Of a DNA stretch of 64,000 nt, positions 17,728 through 26,478 are shown piece after piece; position 1 is the stretch's first letter; every line of letters begins with the position of its first letter. Source of the DNA: Synechococcus sp. 1G10 (GTDB lineage: Bacteria > Cyanobacteriota > Cyanobacteriia > PCC-6307 > Cyanobiaceae). The position numbers were made by a program, and so were the translations under genes. The notes under the pieces were generated by a model. The model saw only the letters and a list, made by a program, of their open reading frames with translations, had not been told where the DNA came from and searched no databases. Location of the stretch: the NCBI RefSeq assembly GCF_002252625.1, contig NZ_NQKW01000003.1:62001-126000 (forward strand). The letters run 5' to 3'.

Positions 17728-18327
17728 TCAGGACTGCAGCACGAAGCCCCAGGTGGTGGCCTTTACGCCAGGAAGATGGGGAAGTAGAAGATCGCCGTGG
17801 GCCATCAAGTTGATCTGACCAAGTGTCTTGTACTTATTCAGGCTCTTGGTAACGGTTACCCGGGTCAGCCCAGTCAGTTCAGCGAGAATCTGGTGGGTCA
17901 GATTCATGTCCTCCAGTGAGAGACTATGCCCTAAACTATTAACTCGACCAAACTGCGCAGCCAGCCAGCGCAACATGGTCAGCAGGCGATCATCGGCCTT
18001 GCGGATCCGGCTGATGCGCATGATTTCCATCGAGCGGCTGATCTGCCGGGTGAGAGATTCAAGGACTTCGGCATCCGTGGCCGTACGTCCCTCAAGTGAG
18101 ACAGCGGAGATCGTGCTGATTTCGTTGCGGCACTCAAAGGTTGCCTGGCTACCGAGGATGAGATCGCCGGGCCCCCATATCATCAAAGTGACCAGTTCAG
18201 CATCTTCATTCCAGGTGACCTGCCGGACATAGCCATCGCTGATCAACCAGGTCATTCCAGTCGGTATCACCGAGTTAGGCTTGAGTTGAAGGAATGGACA
18301 ATGTCCAGGGTTGGGTGGTGGCATCAC
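17728..18327 (-). CDS. Crp/Fnr-family transcriptional regulator
   Basis: A 199-aa protein with a short cNMP-binding-like beta domain (about 10-100; WGPGDLILGSQATF) and a C-terminal HTH: LSLEDMNLTHQILAELTGLTRVTVTKSLNKYKTLGQI at about 140-176, typical of the Crp/NtcA superfamily. The effector is unknown; Fe-S Cys ligands of Fnr are absent. The two first codons are both ATG. It converges on the bicA STAS end with 33 bp between stops, so direct autoregulation of bicA is possible but not shown. Confidence 0.85.
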   Translation of the reverse strand: MMPPPNPGHCPFLQLKPNSVIPTGMTWLISDGYVRQVTWNEDAELVTLMIWGPGDLILGSQATFECRNEISTISAVSLEGRTATDAEVLESLTRQISRSMEIMRISRIRKADDRLLTMLRWLAAQFGRVNSLGHSLSLEDMNLTHQILAELTGLTRVTVTKSLNKYKTLGQINLMAHGDLLLPHLPGVKATTWGFVLQS

Positions 18328-18630
18328 TGGACATCAGCACTATCGAGGGACTCATCCAAGGAACACAAAGACGGCCTGGTTGAAAGAGAACCGGCCTGGA
18401 ACAGCTGCTCGTCTGGTTGGTGGTTCGTGGTTGGGCAAACCTAGAACCGCCACATTCCCTTGGGGAGGCGGGTTCAGACAGGATCGACAATTCCCGGGAT
18501 CAGCCGCGTTAATCAGTCGAGGTTCGGCTCCAACCTCAGACACAAAAAAACCACCGGTGGCACTGGACACCGGTGGCTGAGTGGGGAACAGATGATTGGG
18601 CCGCTGGACTTGGCCGTTTGATCTAGGCGC
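18328..18630. other. Intergenic region, no gene seen
   Basis: About 300 bp between the Crp-type regulator and the small membrane protein gene. Frames here carry no recognisable protein. The only feature is the minus-strand terminator at 18544-18576; the left part is expected to hold the promoter of the Crp-type gene. Confidence 0.6.
18544..18576 (-). terminator. Rho-independent terminator after the 47-aa membrane protein gene
   Basis: A perfect 9-bp stem CCACCGGTG (18551-18559) / CACCGGTGG (18568-18576) with an 8-nt loop, followed on the minus strand by seven T (18550-18544). It lies 54 bp past the stop of the gene at 18631-18774. Confidence 0.9.
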
Positions 18631-18774
18631 TCAGCGACCTCGAGAGACCCGAACCGGGACCAGCACAGGTTGCATCATGCCGCCTCCGCCGTTGTCGTCG
18701 TCGGAATTGGTGGTGAGCCAAAAGGCCAGGCCGAACAACGCGAGAACGCTGGAGGCAAGCAGCAGTTCGGCCAT
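18631..18774 (-). CDS. Small single-pass membrane protein (47 aa)
   Basis: ATG at 18774 to TGA at 18631-18633. The product has one N-terminal hydrophobic helix (LLLASSVLALFGLAFWL, about residues 4-20), an acidic Asn/Asp/Gly stretch and a MMQPVLVPVR tail. The frame ends just before a strong minus-strand terminator, which supports it being a transcribed unit. Similar small proteins with a MQPV tail occur in picocyanobacteria; that is from memory. The function is unknown; photosystem- or NDH-associated small subunits have this shape but I cannot name one. Confidence 0.7.
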   Translation of the reverse strand: MAELLLASSVLALFGLAFWLTTNSDDDNGGGGMMQPVLVPVRVSRGR

Positions 18775-18879
18775 CGATCGGGCTCAGAGTGCCCGTAACC
18801 TAGCCAGAATTCATGTCCATGCTGTGACCGATGCTGCGGTTGGGTCGGTCCAGCCCGATGCCCGCACGCAGATGACGTG

Positions 18880-19962
18880 TCACTTCCAGCCGTTTCGCTC
18901 CATCAGGGCCACGGCCCCTCGGCTCTTGAGACCCAGTTGCTCTGCAGAGATGTTGTCAGGGCGGAAGCTGCCCATCCGCTTGAGGGTGGCGTTGTCGCCA
19001 TAACCCTTGAGTGGGTATTCGTGATTGGCTTCGGCGTAGCTGCGTCCACCGCTGGTGGACGCGAGAAACTCCAGCAGTTTCAGGGCAGCCGCAGGATTCT
19101 TGGAGGCGGTGGTCACGCCACCTCCACTGATGTTCACGTGGGCTGGATTGGGAAAGACCACCCTGACGCGCTGGGCAAGGGCCTTGTCGGCCTCGCCACT
19201 TTCGCCTGAAAGCATCCGAGCCACGTAGTAGGTGTTCACCACTCCCACGCCGCACTGACCGTTGGCCACTGCCCGCACCAGGGGAGTATCGGAGCTGAAG
19301 AAGGGCTGGGTGACATTGCTGGTCATCCCTTTGATCCAGGCTCGGGTGGAGGCTTCACCACGCTGGATGATCTGGTCGGCCACCAATGACTGGTTGTAGG
19401 GACTCTGACGGTCGCGCAAGCAGAGTTGTCCTTTCAAGGCAGGTTTGGCCAGATCGGCATAGGTGCGGATTGTTGCCGGGTTGACCCGCTTTGGGTTCAC
19501 CACCACGATCCTCACCCGGCGGGTCAGTGCATACCAGCGGCCCTTGGAATCTCGCAGGTTGGTGGGCACATCCCGGTTGAGAGCGGCCGATCTGGTGGGC
19601 CTGAACAGGCCAAGATCAGTGGCTCGGTCCAGCCGCGCGGCATCCACAAGCACCAGCACGTCGGCCTGGCTTTTGCTGCCTTCGGTGCGAAGACGTTCAA
19701 TCAGGGCATCATCTTTGCCCTCCAGAAGCCTCACCTTGATTCCTGTTTTTGCCGTGAACTGCTGGTAGAGTTGCTTATCAGTGTTGTAGTGGCGGCCCGA
19801 GTACACACCAATTTCGGTACCTTTGGACGCCTGGGCCAATTCTCCGCCCATTTCCTTGGCAGCTACCTGGGGAATGGAGTCAGCGGCCGTGATGGAGGCG
19901 GTGAGAACGAGCAGACCGGTGACAACCTGCTGGATTGGACAGAGACAGAGGAGCTTTGCCAA
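18880..19962 (-). CDS. futA: Fe(3+) ABC transporter substrate-binding protein (FutA/IdiA)
   Basis: A 360-aa periplasmic binding protein with an N-terminal signal segment (VVTGLLVLTASITAADS) and the ferric-binding signature YSGRHYNTD at about residues 54-62, plus the downstream Tyr pair NTYYVARM that supplies iron ligands. It matches FutA/IdiA. The permease (FutB) and ATPase (FutC) genes are not in the window, so it is an orphan binding protein here. The region upstream has TGGTGATAATTGG (20049-20061), a weak Fur-like sequence. Confidence 0.92.
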   Translation of the reverse strand: MAKLLCLCPIQQVVTGLLVLTASITAADSIPQVAAKEMGGELAQASKGTEIGVYSGRHYNTDKQLYQQFTAKTGIKVRLLEGKDDALIERLRTEGSKSQADVLVLVDAARLDRATDLGLFRPTRSAALNRDVPTNLRDSKGRWYALTRRVRIVVVNPKRVNPATIRTYADLAKPALKGQLCLRDRQSPYNQSLVADQIIQRGEASTRAWIKGMTSNVTQPFFSSDTPLVRAVANGQCGVGVVNTYYVARMLSGESGEADKALAQRVRVVFPNPAHVNISGGGVTTASKNPAAALKLLEFLASTSGGRSYAEANHEYPLKGYGDNATLKRMGSFRPDNISAEQLGLKSRGAVALMERNGWK

Positions 19963-20078
19963 GATTGACGGCGGAATTGAACGCCTAGACGACGCCTCAA
20001 CCGTAGAAATGACCCGATCAAAGGCCTCGATTCAATGGCACAAGGCTTGGTGATAATTGGGACCTGATCGGTTGTGAT

Positions 20079-21263
20079 TTAGGCAAATCCGCGGCCAGGG
20101 TCCTTGGCCACGCAGGCCTGAAGCTGGCGGCGCAGGCGCTGGTGATCGAGATTCTTACCGATCAGGACCAGCTGGTTCTTGCGCTCACCATTCCAGTCAG
20201 AGTCGTCGATCGAGAAGCGTTTGCCGGCCAGGTGGAACACATGGCGGCGCTCGCTTTCGTTGAACCAGAGGATGCCCTTGGCCCTGAACACCTCCATGGG
20301 GAGCTGATTGTCTAGGAAGTTCTGGAATTTGCGCAGGGCGAAGGGTCCGTCGCTGGAAAATGAGAGCGAGGTGAACCCCTCAATGGCGAGATGGTCTGCC
20401 GGATGCTCGGAGGAACCCGCTTCGTGCTCATGGCCGTGATCATGGACATTATTGTGACCATGAGCATGGCCATGGTCGTGGTTGCAGTGACCATGATCGT
20501 GGTCACAGTCACCATGGTCATGATGATCGGTTGCCTCGGTCCCAGCTGCTGCAGAGGCGGCCACGTCGCCACTGGCCACCACCCGGTCTGATTCGAACAG
20601 TCCCACACTCAGCAGTAGTGGCAGGGCCACGTCTCCCTTGACTGAGCGCAGGATGCGGGCATCTGGTTTGAGATTGCGCAGCAGGGCTTCCAGCTGCTGC
20701 AGCTTCGTCTCCGGTACCAGATCACACTTGTTGAGCATCAGGATGTCGCCGTAGATCACCTGGGCACGACCCACTTCGCTCTCAAAGCTGCTCGCTTCGA
20801 AATTCTCGGCATCGATCAAAGTGATGATCGAATCGAGACGGGTGCTGTCACGCAGCTCGCTGCCCAGGAAGGTCATCGCCACTGGCAGAGGGTCGGCCAG
20901 GCCGGTGGTTTCAACCACCAGATAATCCACGGGCTCAGGGCGCTCGAGAATCCTCTCCACTGCTTCCAGCAGCTCTCCGTTGATCGAGCAGCAAATGCAG
21001 CCGTTGCTGAGCTCCACCATGTCTTCACCGGTGGCGATGATCAGGTCGTTGTCGATGCCGATCTCACCGAACTCATTGACCAGAACGGCAGTCTTGAGGC
21101 CGCTCTGGTTGCTGAGGATGTGGTTGAGCAGGGTGGTTTTGCCGGCACCGAGGAAGCCCGTCAGGATCGTCACCGGCAAACTGGTGGGGCTTGGATCCTG
21201 GATCCCCTCCTTGGCGGGAGTGGGCGCGGGCCGAGCAGGGGCAGTGCGGGTCATCACGGGCAA
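20079..21263 (-). CDS. COG0523/CobW-family GTPase, probable zinc metallochaperone
   Basis: A 394-aa G3E GTPase with the P-loop GFLGAGKTTLLNHIL (about 37-51), switch segment NEFGEIGIDNDL, the metal motif CICCSI (CxCC), ETTGLADP and the NKCD guanine motif. Between about residues 240 and 285 lies a His/Asp-rich loop (HDHGHCNHDHGHAHGHN), then the CobW C-terminal domain. The His loop plus ZnuABC/Zur nearby argues for zinc rather than cobalt. It would pass zinc to client enzymes under limitation. The window has no cobalamin genes. Confidence 0.92.
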   Translation of the reverse strand: MPVMTRTAPARPAPTPAKEGIQDPSPTSLPVTILTGFLGAGKTTLLNHILSNQSGLKTAVLVNEFGEIGIDNDLIIATGEDMVELSNGCICCSINGELLEAVERILERPEPVDYLVVETTGLADPLPVAMTFLGSELRDSTRLDSIITLIDAENFEASSFESEVGRAQVIYGDILMLNKCDLVPETKLQQLEALLRNLKPDARILRSVKGDVALPLLLSVGLFESDRVVASGDVAASAAAGTEATDHHDHGDCDHDHGHCNHDHGHAHGHNNVHDHGHEHEAGSSEHPADHLAIEGFTSLSFSSDGPFALRKFQNFLDNQLPMEVFRAKGILWFNESERRHVFHLAGKRFSIDDSDWNGERKNQLVLIGKNLDHQRLRRQLQACVAKDPGRGFA

Positions 21264-21543
21264 GCGGGGGCGACAGTCGCCTGGTGTTGGCAGTCTGGCG
21301 CCAAGGCCGTCGCAGGGGCAGAAGAGTGGGCACCAGGCCTGGGAGGACTTGCCTCAGCGCAGTTCGGGGGGCCGTTGTCGGCTTGGTTCCGAAAACCGCT
21401 GCCCCCGCTGTTACCGCCACCCCCACCCCCGGAAACCCGGTCTGCGTCAGTGCCCTGCCGGGTGAACCAGGGCAGCTGTCCCAGCCGCTGAGAACACCAT
21501 CACCCTGCAGCGTTGCTCGTCAGACGTGGCCCAGAGGTTGGGC

Positions 21544-23184
21544 TCAGAACGAGAAGCTGGTCTTGACCAAGCCGCCCAGTTGTCGGAAGGAGCTGTCGCT
21601 GGGGGTGTCCTGGCCGAGGGGACGGCTCAGATAGAACAACGCCGGGGTGATCGAGATGTTGTCGGTGACCTGGAACTTGTACCACCACTCCCAGACGAAA
21701 TTGCCGTCATCGGGGCTGTCACCTCCGCTCAGTGCCGTGGCGAATACCGGCTGACCCACCGCCATACCCAAGGTGTTTCCTTTGATCAGCACATCGGCCC
21801 ACTCCAGACCCACCATCCACGACTGACTGACACTCAGTGCCCCGCTTCCGGGATCTGAGTCATAGGAGGTGGTGCCATATCCCCAACCGGCGCTGATCGA
21901 GGGGATCCAGCCCGACTGTTCAGGTTGCCAGTAGCCGCTGAGCCCGAATCCATTGGTGCGGCTGGAGGAGGGAACTTCGAATGCAGCTGTGGCGAATGGT
22001 GTGGCCCCTGGGATTGCCACGCCGTTCTGAATGTAGTTGTAGATAGCCGCCACGGCCCAGCGATCGCCGGCGTAGGCCAGCTGGGCGGTGCCGGTGCTCT
22101 GACTGTTGCCGTTGCCGAGTCCGCCACGGCTTGAGTCACCCAGAAATCCGGTGGCGGCCACATAGGCGGCGCTGAGACTCCAGCCGTTGCTTTGCCACCA
22201 CAGGCCCGCGCCGGGTCCGGCGTTCTTGCTGTAGTTGAGCGTACTGCCGTTAAGGAAAAAGAGATTCAGGATTGGTTCAGTGACATAGGCGCTCGGCCAG
22301 ACTGCCAGCATGTCTTCCTGGCCGAGCCGTCCGCCGATGGTGGCTGTGAAATTAGTACCGATCGGGAACTGATAATAGAGTTTGTCTATGCCGAGGGAGT
22401 CGGGGCCCGATGCTTCCTCGAAGGCAATCTCCAGTGTGGAGAGATTGCCGGTTGGCCCCGCACCGCCGAAGGCACTGGTGCCGAAGTTACCGGCCCGCAG
22501 AACTGTCCGCAGCAGATCTTTGCCAGTGAAGCTTGTGTCGAGGACCAGCTGCAGGTCGTAGTTGAAGCTGGTGGCGCCCACGTCCCGGTTGGCCGCATCC
22601 CGCAGATTGCTGGCACTGCCGCTGAAGGCATTGGTACCCACCACGAACGTGGCCAGTCCACTGAGCTTGGTGGTGGTGGAGAACTGGTTGGCCTCCAGCT
22701 CACCGACCTTGGCTTCGAGGTTGTCGACGCGGCCGCGCAGGATGGCGAGTTCCTTTTCGAACTCCATGAGCAGGCGGCGCAGCTCGTCGGTCGCCTCGGT
22801 GATCCGATCGAGGCAGGAATTGAGCCCAATGGCGGCTTCCCAGCGGCTCAGCGGCTTCTTGCCTCGGAAGGTGCCGTCGGAATAACCAGCGACGCAGCCG
22901 TAGCGCTCGATCAGGTTCGAGAGCGCCTGGTAGGCCCACTCGGTGGGCTGCAGGTCGGAGAACTGGGTGATGCTGCTGATCTGGTCCTGGCTGTTCTGAT
23001 CGGAACCGCTGGCATACCGCATGACGCCTTCGAGATTGAGCTCCGCGGCGGAGGCCGCTGCCGGATTCAGCAGCAGCAGGGTCCAGAACGTAGCGGCTGC
23101 GGGGACGGCGACCCACTTGCACGGACTCGTAGACAGGTGGGGGCTGGACATGATGCTTGGCGGGGAAGACTGGTTAGCGGTCAT
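21544..23184 (-). CDS. SLH-domain porin (iron/metal uptake porin, Som/OprB type)
   Basis: A 546-aa outer-membrane protein: signal peptide (about 25-48, AAASAAE cleavage), an SLH domain with DLQPTEWAYQALSNLIERYGC (about 75-140), a coiled coil with ELEANQF-like heptads (about 140-175), then a beta-barrel ending in Phe (LVKTSFSF). This is the cyanobacterial SLH-porin architecture. A Fur/Zur-like box lies directly before the ATG at 23184, so ATG 23151 may be the real start. Placed between the COG0523 gene and a metal-linked lipoprotein, it probably admits metal ions. Confidence 0.92.
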   Translation of the reverse strand: MTANQSSPPSIMSSPHLSTSPCKWVAVPAAATFWTLLLLNPAAASAAELNLEGVMRYASGSDQNSQDQISSITQFSDLQPTEWAYQALSNLIERYGCVAGYSDGTFRGKKPLSRWEAAIGLNSCLDRITEATDELRRLLMEFEKELAILRGRVDNLEAKVGELEANQFSTTTKLSGLATFVVGTNAFSGSASNLRDAANRDVGATSFNYDLQLVLDTSFTGKDLLRTVLRAGNFGTSAFGGAGPTGNLSTLEIAFEEASGPDSLGIDKLYYQFPIGTNFTATIGGRLGQEDMLAVWPSAYVTEPILNLFFLNGSTLNYSKNAGPGAGLWWQSNGWSLSAAYVAATGFLGDSSRGGLGNGNSQSTGTAQLAYAGDRWAVAAIYNYIQNGVAIPGATPFATAAFEVPSSSRTNGFGLSGYWQPEQSGWIPSISAGWGYGTTSYDSDPGSGALSVSQSWMVGLEWADVLIKGNTLGMAVGQPVFATALSGGDSPDDGNFVWEWWYKFQVTDNISITPALFYLSRPLGQDTPSDSSFRQLGGLVKTSFSF

Positions 23185-23185
23185 G

Positions 23186-23204
23186 AATCATAATGATAAC
23201 CATT
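23186..23204 (-). promoter_or_regulatory. Candidate Fur/Zur operator before the porin
   Basis: AATCATAATGATAACCATT (plus strand) contains a perfect 5-1-5 palindrome ATCAT-A-ATGAT (23187-23197) and resembles the Fur/Zur consensus of GATAAT repeats. It ends 2 bp from the ATG at 23184, so it would overlap the ribosome binding site if that start is used. Confidence 0.6.
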
Positions 23205-23290
23205 CGCACTTGTCATGACTTCCAGGTGCTGGCTTCCCTGAAGGGCCATTCTCATCAGTGCTGGCCAGGAGCAGAGCCTGAGATTGCCGG

Positions 23291-24088
23291 TCAGATCGAC
23301 TGGATCAGGGCCTGAACCTGGGCAGGTGTCTTGAGCGGATGAGCCGGTGGGATCGGAGCGGGCCATACCGGCAGTAAGGCCTCCAGGGCGTTCTTGACCT
23401 TGGCGTTCAGTTCGGGATCCCTGGTCTGCAGTTCCGACGCGATCTGCTGGTAGAGCTGTTTGGCATAGCGAACAAAACCGCGAGAATCCTGGTATTCAAC
23501 GGTTTCGGTGAAGCGTCCATTGGTGATCGCAGCCGCATATTCACTACCGGCTGTGTCGAGAAGCTCGCGAATCACGGCGACGACAAATACAGGGTCATGG
23601 CGTTTCAGCTCCGGAATCGCCTCGAATGCTCTGTCGATACCCTGTTGAGCATCGACAAAGGCCACCCTGGTCTGGGGAGAAGTCGGTGCCGACTGAATCA
23701 GATCCACAAGTGTGTTGAGCTGCTGCTTGAAAGGAGGCACATTTTTCTCGATCAACGCAGGCTCGAGATCTCCATAGAGCTCTTCCACTGGATGGCCGAT
23801 GTGCTGCTCGGCTGCCGGATAGTCCTTGAGTTCCATGAGTTCATCGGCTGCCAGCAGATGACCCTTCATCAACCCGAGCACAGCGGCATAACTGACGGGA
23901 TCCTCGTGACTGCTTCGACCACCTTCCCCTCCTTCGCCGCCCTCCCCAAGCCCGTGGTGGGCTCTGTCGTCCTTGGCTGCTCCATCGCCTCCGCCGCCTG
24001 AAGGGAAGGGGGAGTTCCCGCAGGCCACGGTCAGGGAAGCCGTTGTGGCCACCGCAAGAAAGAGCGAAATGGCGCGGCGATTGATCAT
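23291..24088 (-). CDS. Lipoprotein of unknown function, His-containing, in the zinc locus
   Basis: A 265-aa protein with a lipoprotein signal: hydrophobic SLFLAVATTASLTVACG with the lipobox Cys at residue 23. After it comes a Gly/Ser/Glu-rich linker with several His (DDRAHHGLGEGGEGG, RSSHEDP), then a helical domain (about 70-265) with YAAVLGLMKGHLLAADELMEL and HIGHPVEELYGDLEP. No named family recognised. The helical repeats and His content would fit a periplasmic metal-binding role next to the multicopper oxidase. ATG 24118 is an alternative start ten codons upstream. Confidence 0.8.
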   Translation of the reverse strand: MINRRAISLFLAVATTASLTVACGNSPFPSGGGGDGAAKDDRAHHGLGEGGEGGEGGRSSHEDPVSYAAVLGLMKGHLLAADELMELKDYPAAEQHIGHPVEELYGDLEPALIEKNVPPFKQQLNTLVDLIQSAPTSPQTRVAFVDAQQGIDRAFEAIPELKRHDPVFVVAVIRELLDTAGSEYAAAITNGRFTETVEYQDSRGFVRYAKQLYQQIASELQTRDPELNAKVKNALEALLPVWPAPIPPAHPLKTPAQVQALIQSI

Positions 24089-24175
24089 CAAAGCATGTTC
24101 GTCTGAGCTCAAGTGCATGGTGATGGCAAGCCGATGCTTCAGCTGATCAGAAGCGACATGCCCCGGTGATCAAAG

Positions 24176-25189
24176 TTACCGGCTCCCTGGCAGAACACGG
24201 AAGTGGCCCATACAACCACGCTCGGCGATCTGGTCCTGATGGGGATGAAACATGTACAGGCCCGGATCGCGGTAACTGAACTCCAGGATGTGGCGCTCGG
24301 CCATGCCCATCGTGATCACATCGGTGATCTCATCCGGGCGGGTGGAAAGGCCGCTGCGGAACACCTCGAAAAGGTTGGCGTGCAGGTGGAAGGTCAAAGG
24401 ACCGTCCCACTCCACCATGTTGAGAAGATAGAGGCGAATCCGTTGTCCTTGAGCAATGGTGATGGGTTGATCCCTATACACATTCGGAAGGCCATTGAAG
24501 GCGTAGAGATCGTTGCGACCTGCTCCCTTTAGGTCGTACCCCCCCATCACCAGAACCATCTCGTCGGCCGCCCGGCGTGGCACTGGGGGATCCACGATCA
24601 ACAGGCCGTAGAGCCCCTTGCTCACATGGCGCGTCACCGGTGCCACATGGCAGTGGTACGGGAAGAGACCGAAGGGTTCCGCGTCGAATTCATAGATCGT
24701 GCTGCCCCCGTGGCGCACCGGCCGGATGCCATCCATGGCCGCTGGGTGGACGCCGTGAAAATGAAGGCTGTGGGAGGTGCTGTCGTCATTGCGGAAGCGG
24801 ATGCGCAGCCGGTCTCCGGCCTGGGCGCGCAGGGTGGGGCCTGGCACCCGTCCGTTAACGGCCCAGGCTTTGAAGGTCACGGCCCGGTTGAGCTGTAACA
24901 GGGTGGTATTGGCCGTGAGATCGAATTCCCGCACCCGGCGGCCGTTCTCCCAGCGAACAGTGCCGGAGTCAAACTCCCGCAACCCTGCCAGCCCCCCTCC
25001 TCCCTCAGAGGGATCGTCGCCGGGGCGATCAGGCAGCTCAGGGTGCTCCTCGTTTTCCATCCACCCCGAGGCACCCCTTCGTTGCACCAGCAGCCCCCCC
25101 AGACCCAGACCAAAGGCAGCGGCTACAAGCGGCACCACCTGACGCCGCCTCCACAGGCGCGGCTGGGCTGGATCTGGTGGTCGTGCCAT
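24176..25189 (-). CDS. Two-domain multicopper oxidase
   Basis: A 337-aa protein with an Arg-rich N-terminus plus hydrophobic segment (about 15-37), suggesting export. Domain 1 has LHFHGVH (HxH) and YHCHVAPVTRHVSKGLYG, with the Cys and His of a type 1 copper but Leu where the axial Met is usual. Domain 2 has FHLHANLF and MFHPHQDQIAERGCMG: HxH motifs for the trinuclear site but Pro in place of the type 1 Cys. So type 1 copper is confined to domain 1, which would make it a type C two-domain oxidase. Metal-ion or phenolic oxidation is possible. It is 75 bp downstream of znuA and 87 bp upstream of the lipoprotein. Confidence 0.88.
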   Translation of the reverse strand: MARPPDPAQPRLWRRRQVVPLVAAAFGLGLGGLLVQRRGASGWMENEEHPELPDRPGDDPSEGGGGLAGLREFDSGTVRWENGRRVREFDLTANTTLLQLNRAVTFKAWAVNGRVPGPTLRAQAGDRLRIRFRNDDSTSHSLHFHGVHPAAMDGIRPVRHGGSTIYEFDAEPFGLFPYHCHVAPVTRHVSKGLYGLLIVDPPVPRRAADEMVLVMGGYDLKGAGRNDLYAFNGLPNVYRDQPITIAQGQRIRLYLLNMVEWDGPLTFHLHANLFEVFRSGLSTRPDEITDVITMGMAERHILEFSYRDPGLYMFHPHQDQIAERGCMGHFRVLPGSR

Positions 25190-25264
25190 GGCGTAGAGCG
25201 TGCTCCGTCATCCTCAGCCCGGCGTATCCCCAGGGTGATGTGACAAATGGCACCCCGCTGGGTC

Positions 25265-26341
25265 TCAGCTGATCCGCGACCAGGCCTGCACCAGGGCTTC
25301 ACCGCCTTTGCGGTCACAGCTACCCCCCCAGCCCTCCACGATCGTGCAGGTGTTGCGCACCAGGGTGGCCATCAGGCTGAGCGGGGTATCAGGCCCCATC
25401 GCCAGACCATCGGCGGCCAGTGGCACCGGGGCGATCGGCACCCCGCTGAGCTCGCTGATGCGCTGCAACGCCTTGGCAGGGGGGATCTGCTCTGCGAACA
25501 ACCGAGGCGTGGAATCGGCATTCAGAGCCTCGATCACCTTGCGGAAGCCTTCCGGCCGCAGGGCATCGCTGGTGCTGGTGGCATCCACCAGGGGCAGCTC
25601 CTTCAAGCCGTAGGCCTGAGCCAGGCTGGCAAAGGCTCGGTGGCTGCTGGCCAGAGCGGGCCAGGGCCTGGGGATTGCATCGAACTGCGCCCGGTTCCAG
25701 GCATCGAGGCTTTCGAGCTGCTCGGCCATGGCCTTTGAACGCCGCTGAATGTCCCCGGAGGCAGTGGGTTCGAGGCGGCCGAGCTGGTCGGCGATCACTG
25801 CCGCCATGGCCGCTGCCTGGCGTGGGTTGTGCCACACATGGGGGTCGTAGTCGCCGTGGTCGTGACCAGCGCCATGGTGGTCTTCAGCGCTGTGGTCATG
25901 GTGGTCTGTGGATTCGCTGCCGCTGACTGGCGTGAGCCTGAGGGGCTGGGTGACGGCCTGCTCGGAAACCGCTACAGCCCCCGGCAGACCCGAGAGGGCT
26001 GGGGTGAGGTCGAAGCCACTGATCAAAAGCAGACTTGCGTCGGTGATCTGGGCCTTCTGATCGGGTCTGAGCCGGAAGTCGTGGGGATCATCTGCCGGTT
26101 GCAGCAGACAGCTCACGGCCAGTTCGCCGCCGGCCAGCCGCTGGGTGAGATCGCAGAGCACCCCATCGGCGGCCACCACCCGGGGCTGGCCTGTGGGCGG
26201 GGTCTTGCTGGCTGAGGTTGATGTGTCCGGGCCCCGGCTGCAAGCCAGCAGGGAGAGTCCAAGGCCGGCACAGACCAGGAACAACGCCGGGTTGAGCGGG
26301 TGGCGCTGATCGGCGAGCCGGGAACCAGGGAACGGGGCCAA
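25265..26341 (-). CDS. znuA: Zinc ABC transporter substrate-binding protein
   Basis: A 358-aa cluster A-I binding protein with a lipoprotein-like signal (LFLVCAGLGLSLLACS), DPHDFRLRPDQK, a His-rich loop HHDHSAEDHHGAGHDHGDYD (about 145-164) followed by PHVWHNPRQAA, and the second half with SSHRAF and AEQIPPAKAL. The His loop is the mark of zinc-type rather than manganese-type proteins. The start is a TTG at 26341; the ATG at 26348 is out of frame. It is divergent from znuC, with a candidate Zur operator between them. Confidence 0.93.
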   Translation of the reverse strand: MAPFPGSRLADQRHPLNPALFLVCAGLGLSLLACSRGPDTSTSASKTPPTGQPRVVAADGVLCDLTQRLAGGELAVSCLLQPADDPHDFRLRPDQKAQITDASLLLISGFDLTPALSGLPGAVAVSEQAVTQPLRLTPVSGSESTDHHDHSAEDHHGAGHDHGDYDPHVWHNPRQAAAMAAVIADQLGRLEPTASGDIQRRSKAMAEQLESLDAWNRAQFDAIPRPWPALASSHRAFASLAQAYGLKELPLVDATSTSDALRPEGFRKVIEALNADSTPRLFAEQIPPAKALQRISELSGVPIAPVPLAADGLAMGPDTPLSLMATLVRNTCTIVEGWGGSCDRKGGEALVQAWSRIS

Positions 26342-26364
26342 GTCTCATCGATGTCAATATTCGA

Positions 26365-26379
26365 CGATAACAGTTCTCA
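26365..26379 (+). promoter_or_regulatory. Candidate Zur operator in the znuA/znuC intergenic region
   Basis: CGATAACAGTTCTCA is an inverted repeat, GATAAC-A-GTTCTC, with one mismatch between arms. It sits between the divergent znuA (start 26341) and znuC (start 26479), 23 bp upstream of the znuA start, and shares the GATAAC half-site with the porin box. Confidence 0.55.
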
Positions 26380-26478
26380 TTTCTGATGAGATCAGCGTTT
26401 GCCTGGCGCCGGCCTGACGGCTCCTGCGCGCCCCGGTCCTCGGTAGGTTGCGCCAACCCATCCCCAGTGCCAGTGCCG

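Noticed and set aside
21451-21474. Terminator behind the porin or COG0523 region
   Set aside because: A 7-bp stem TGCCCTG/CAGGGCA exists but no T-run follows on either strand.
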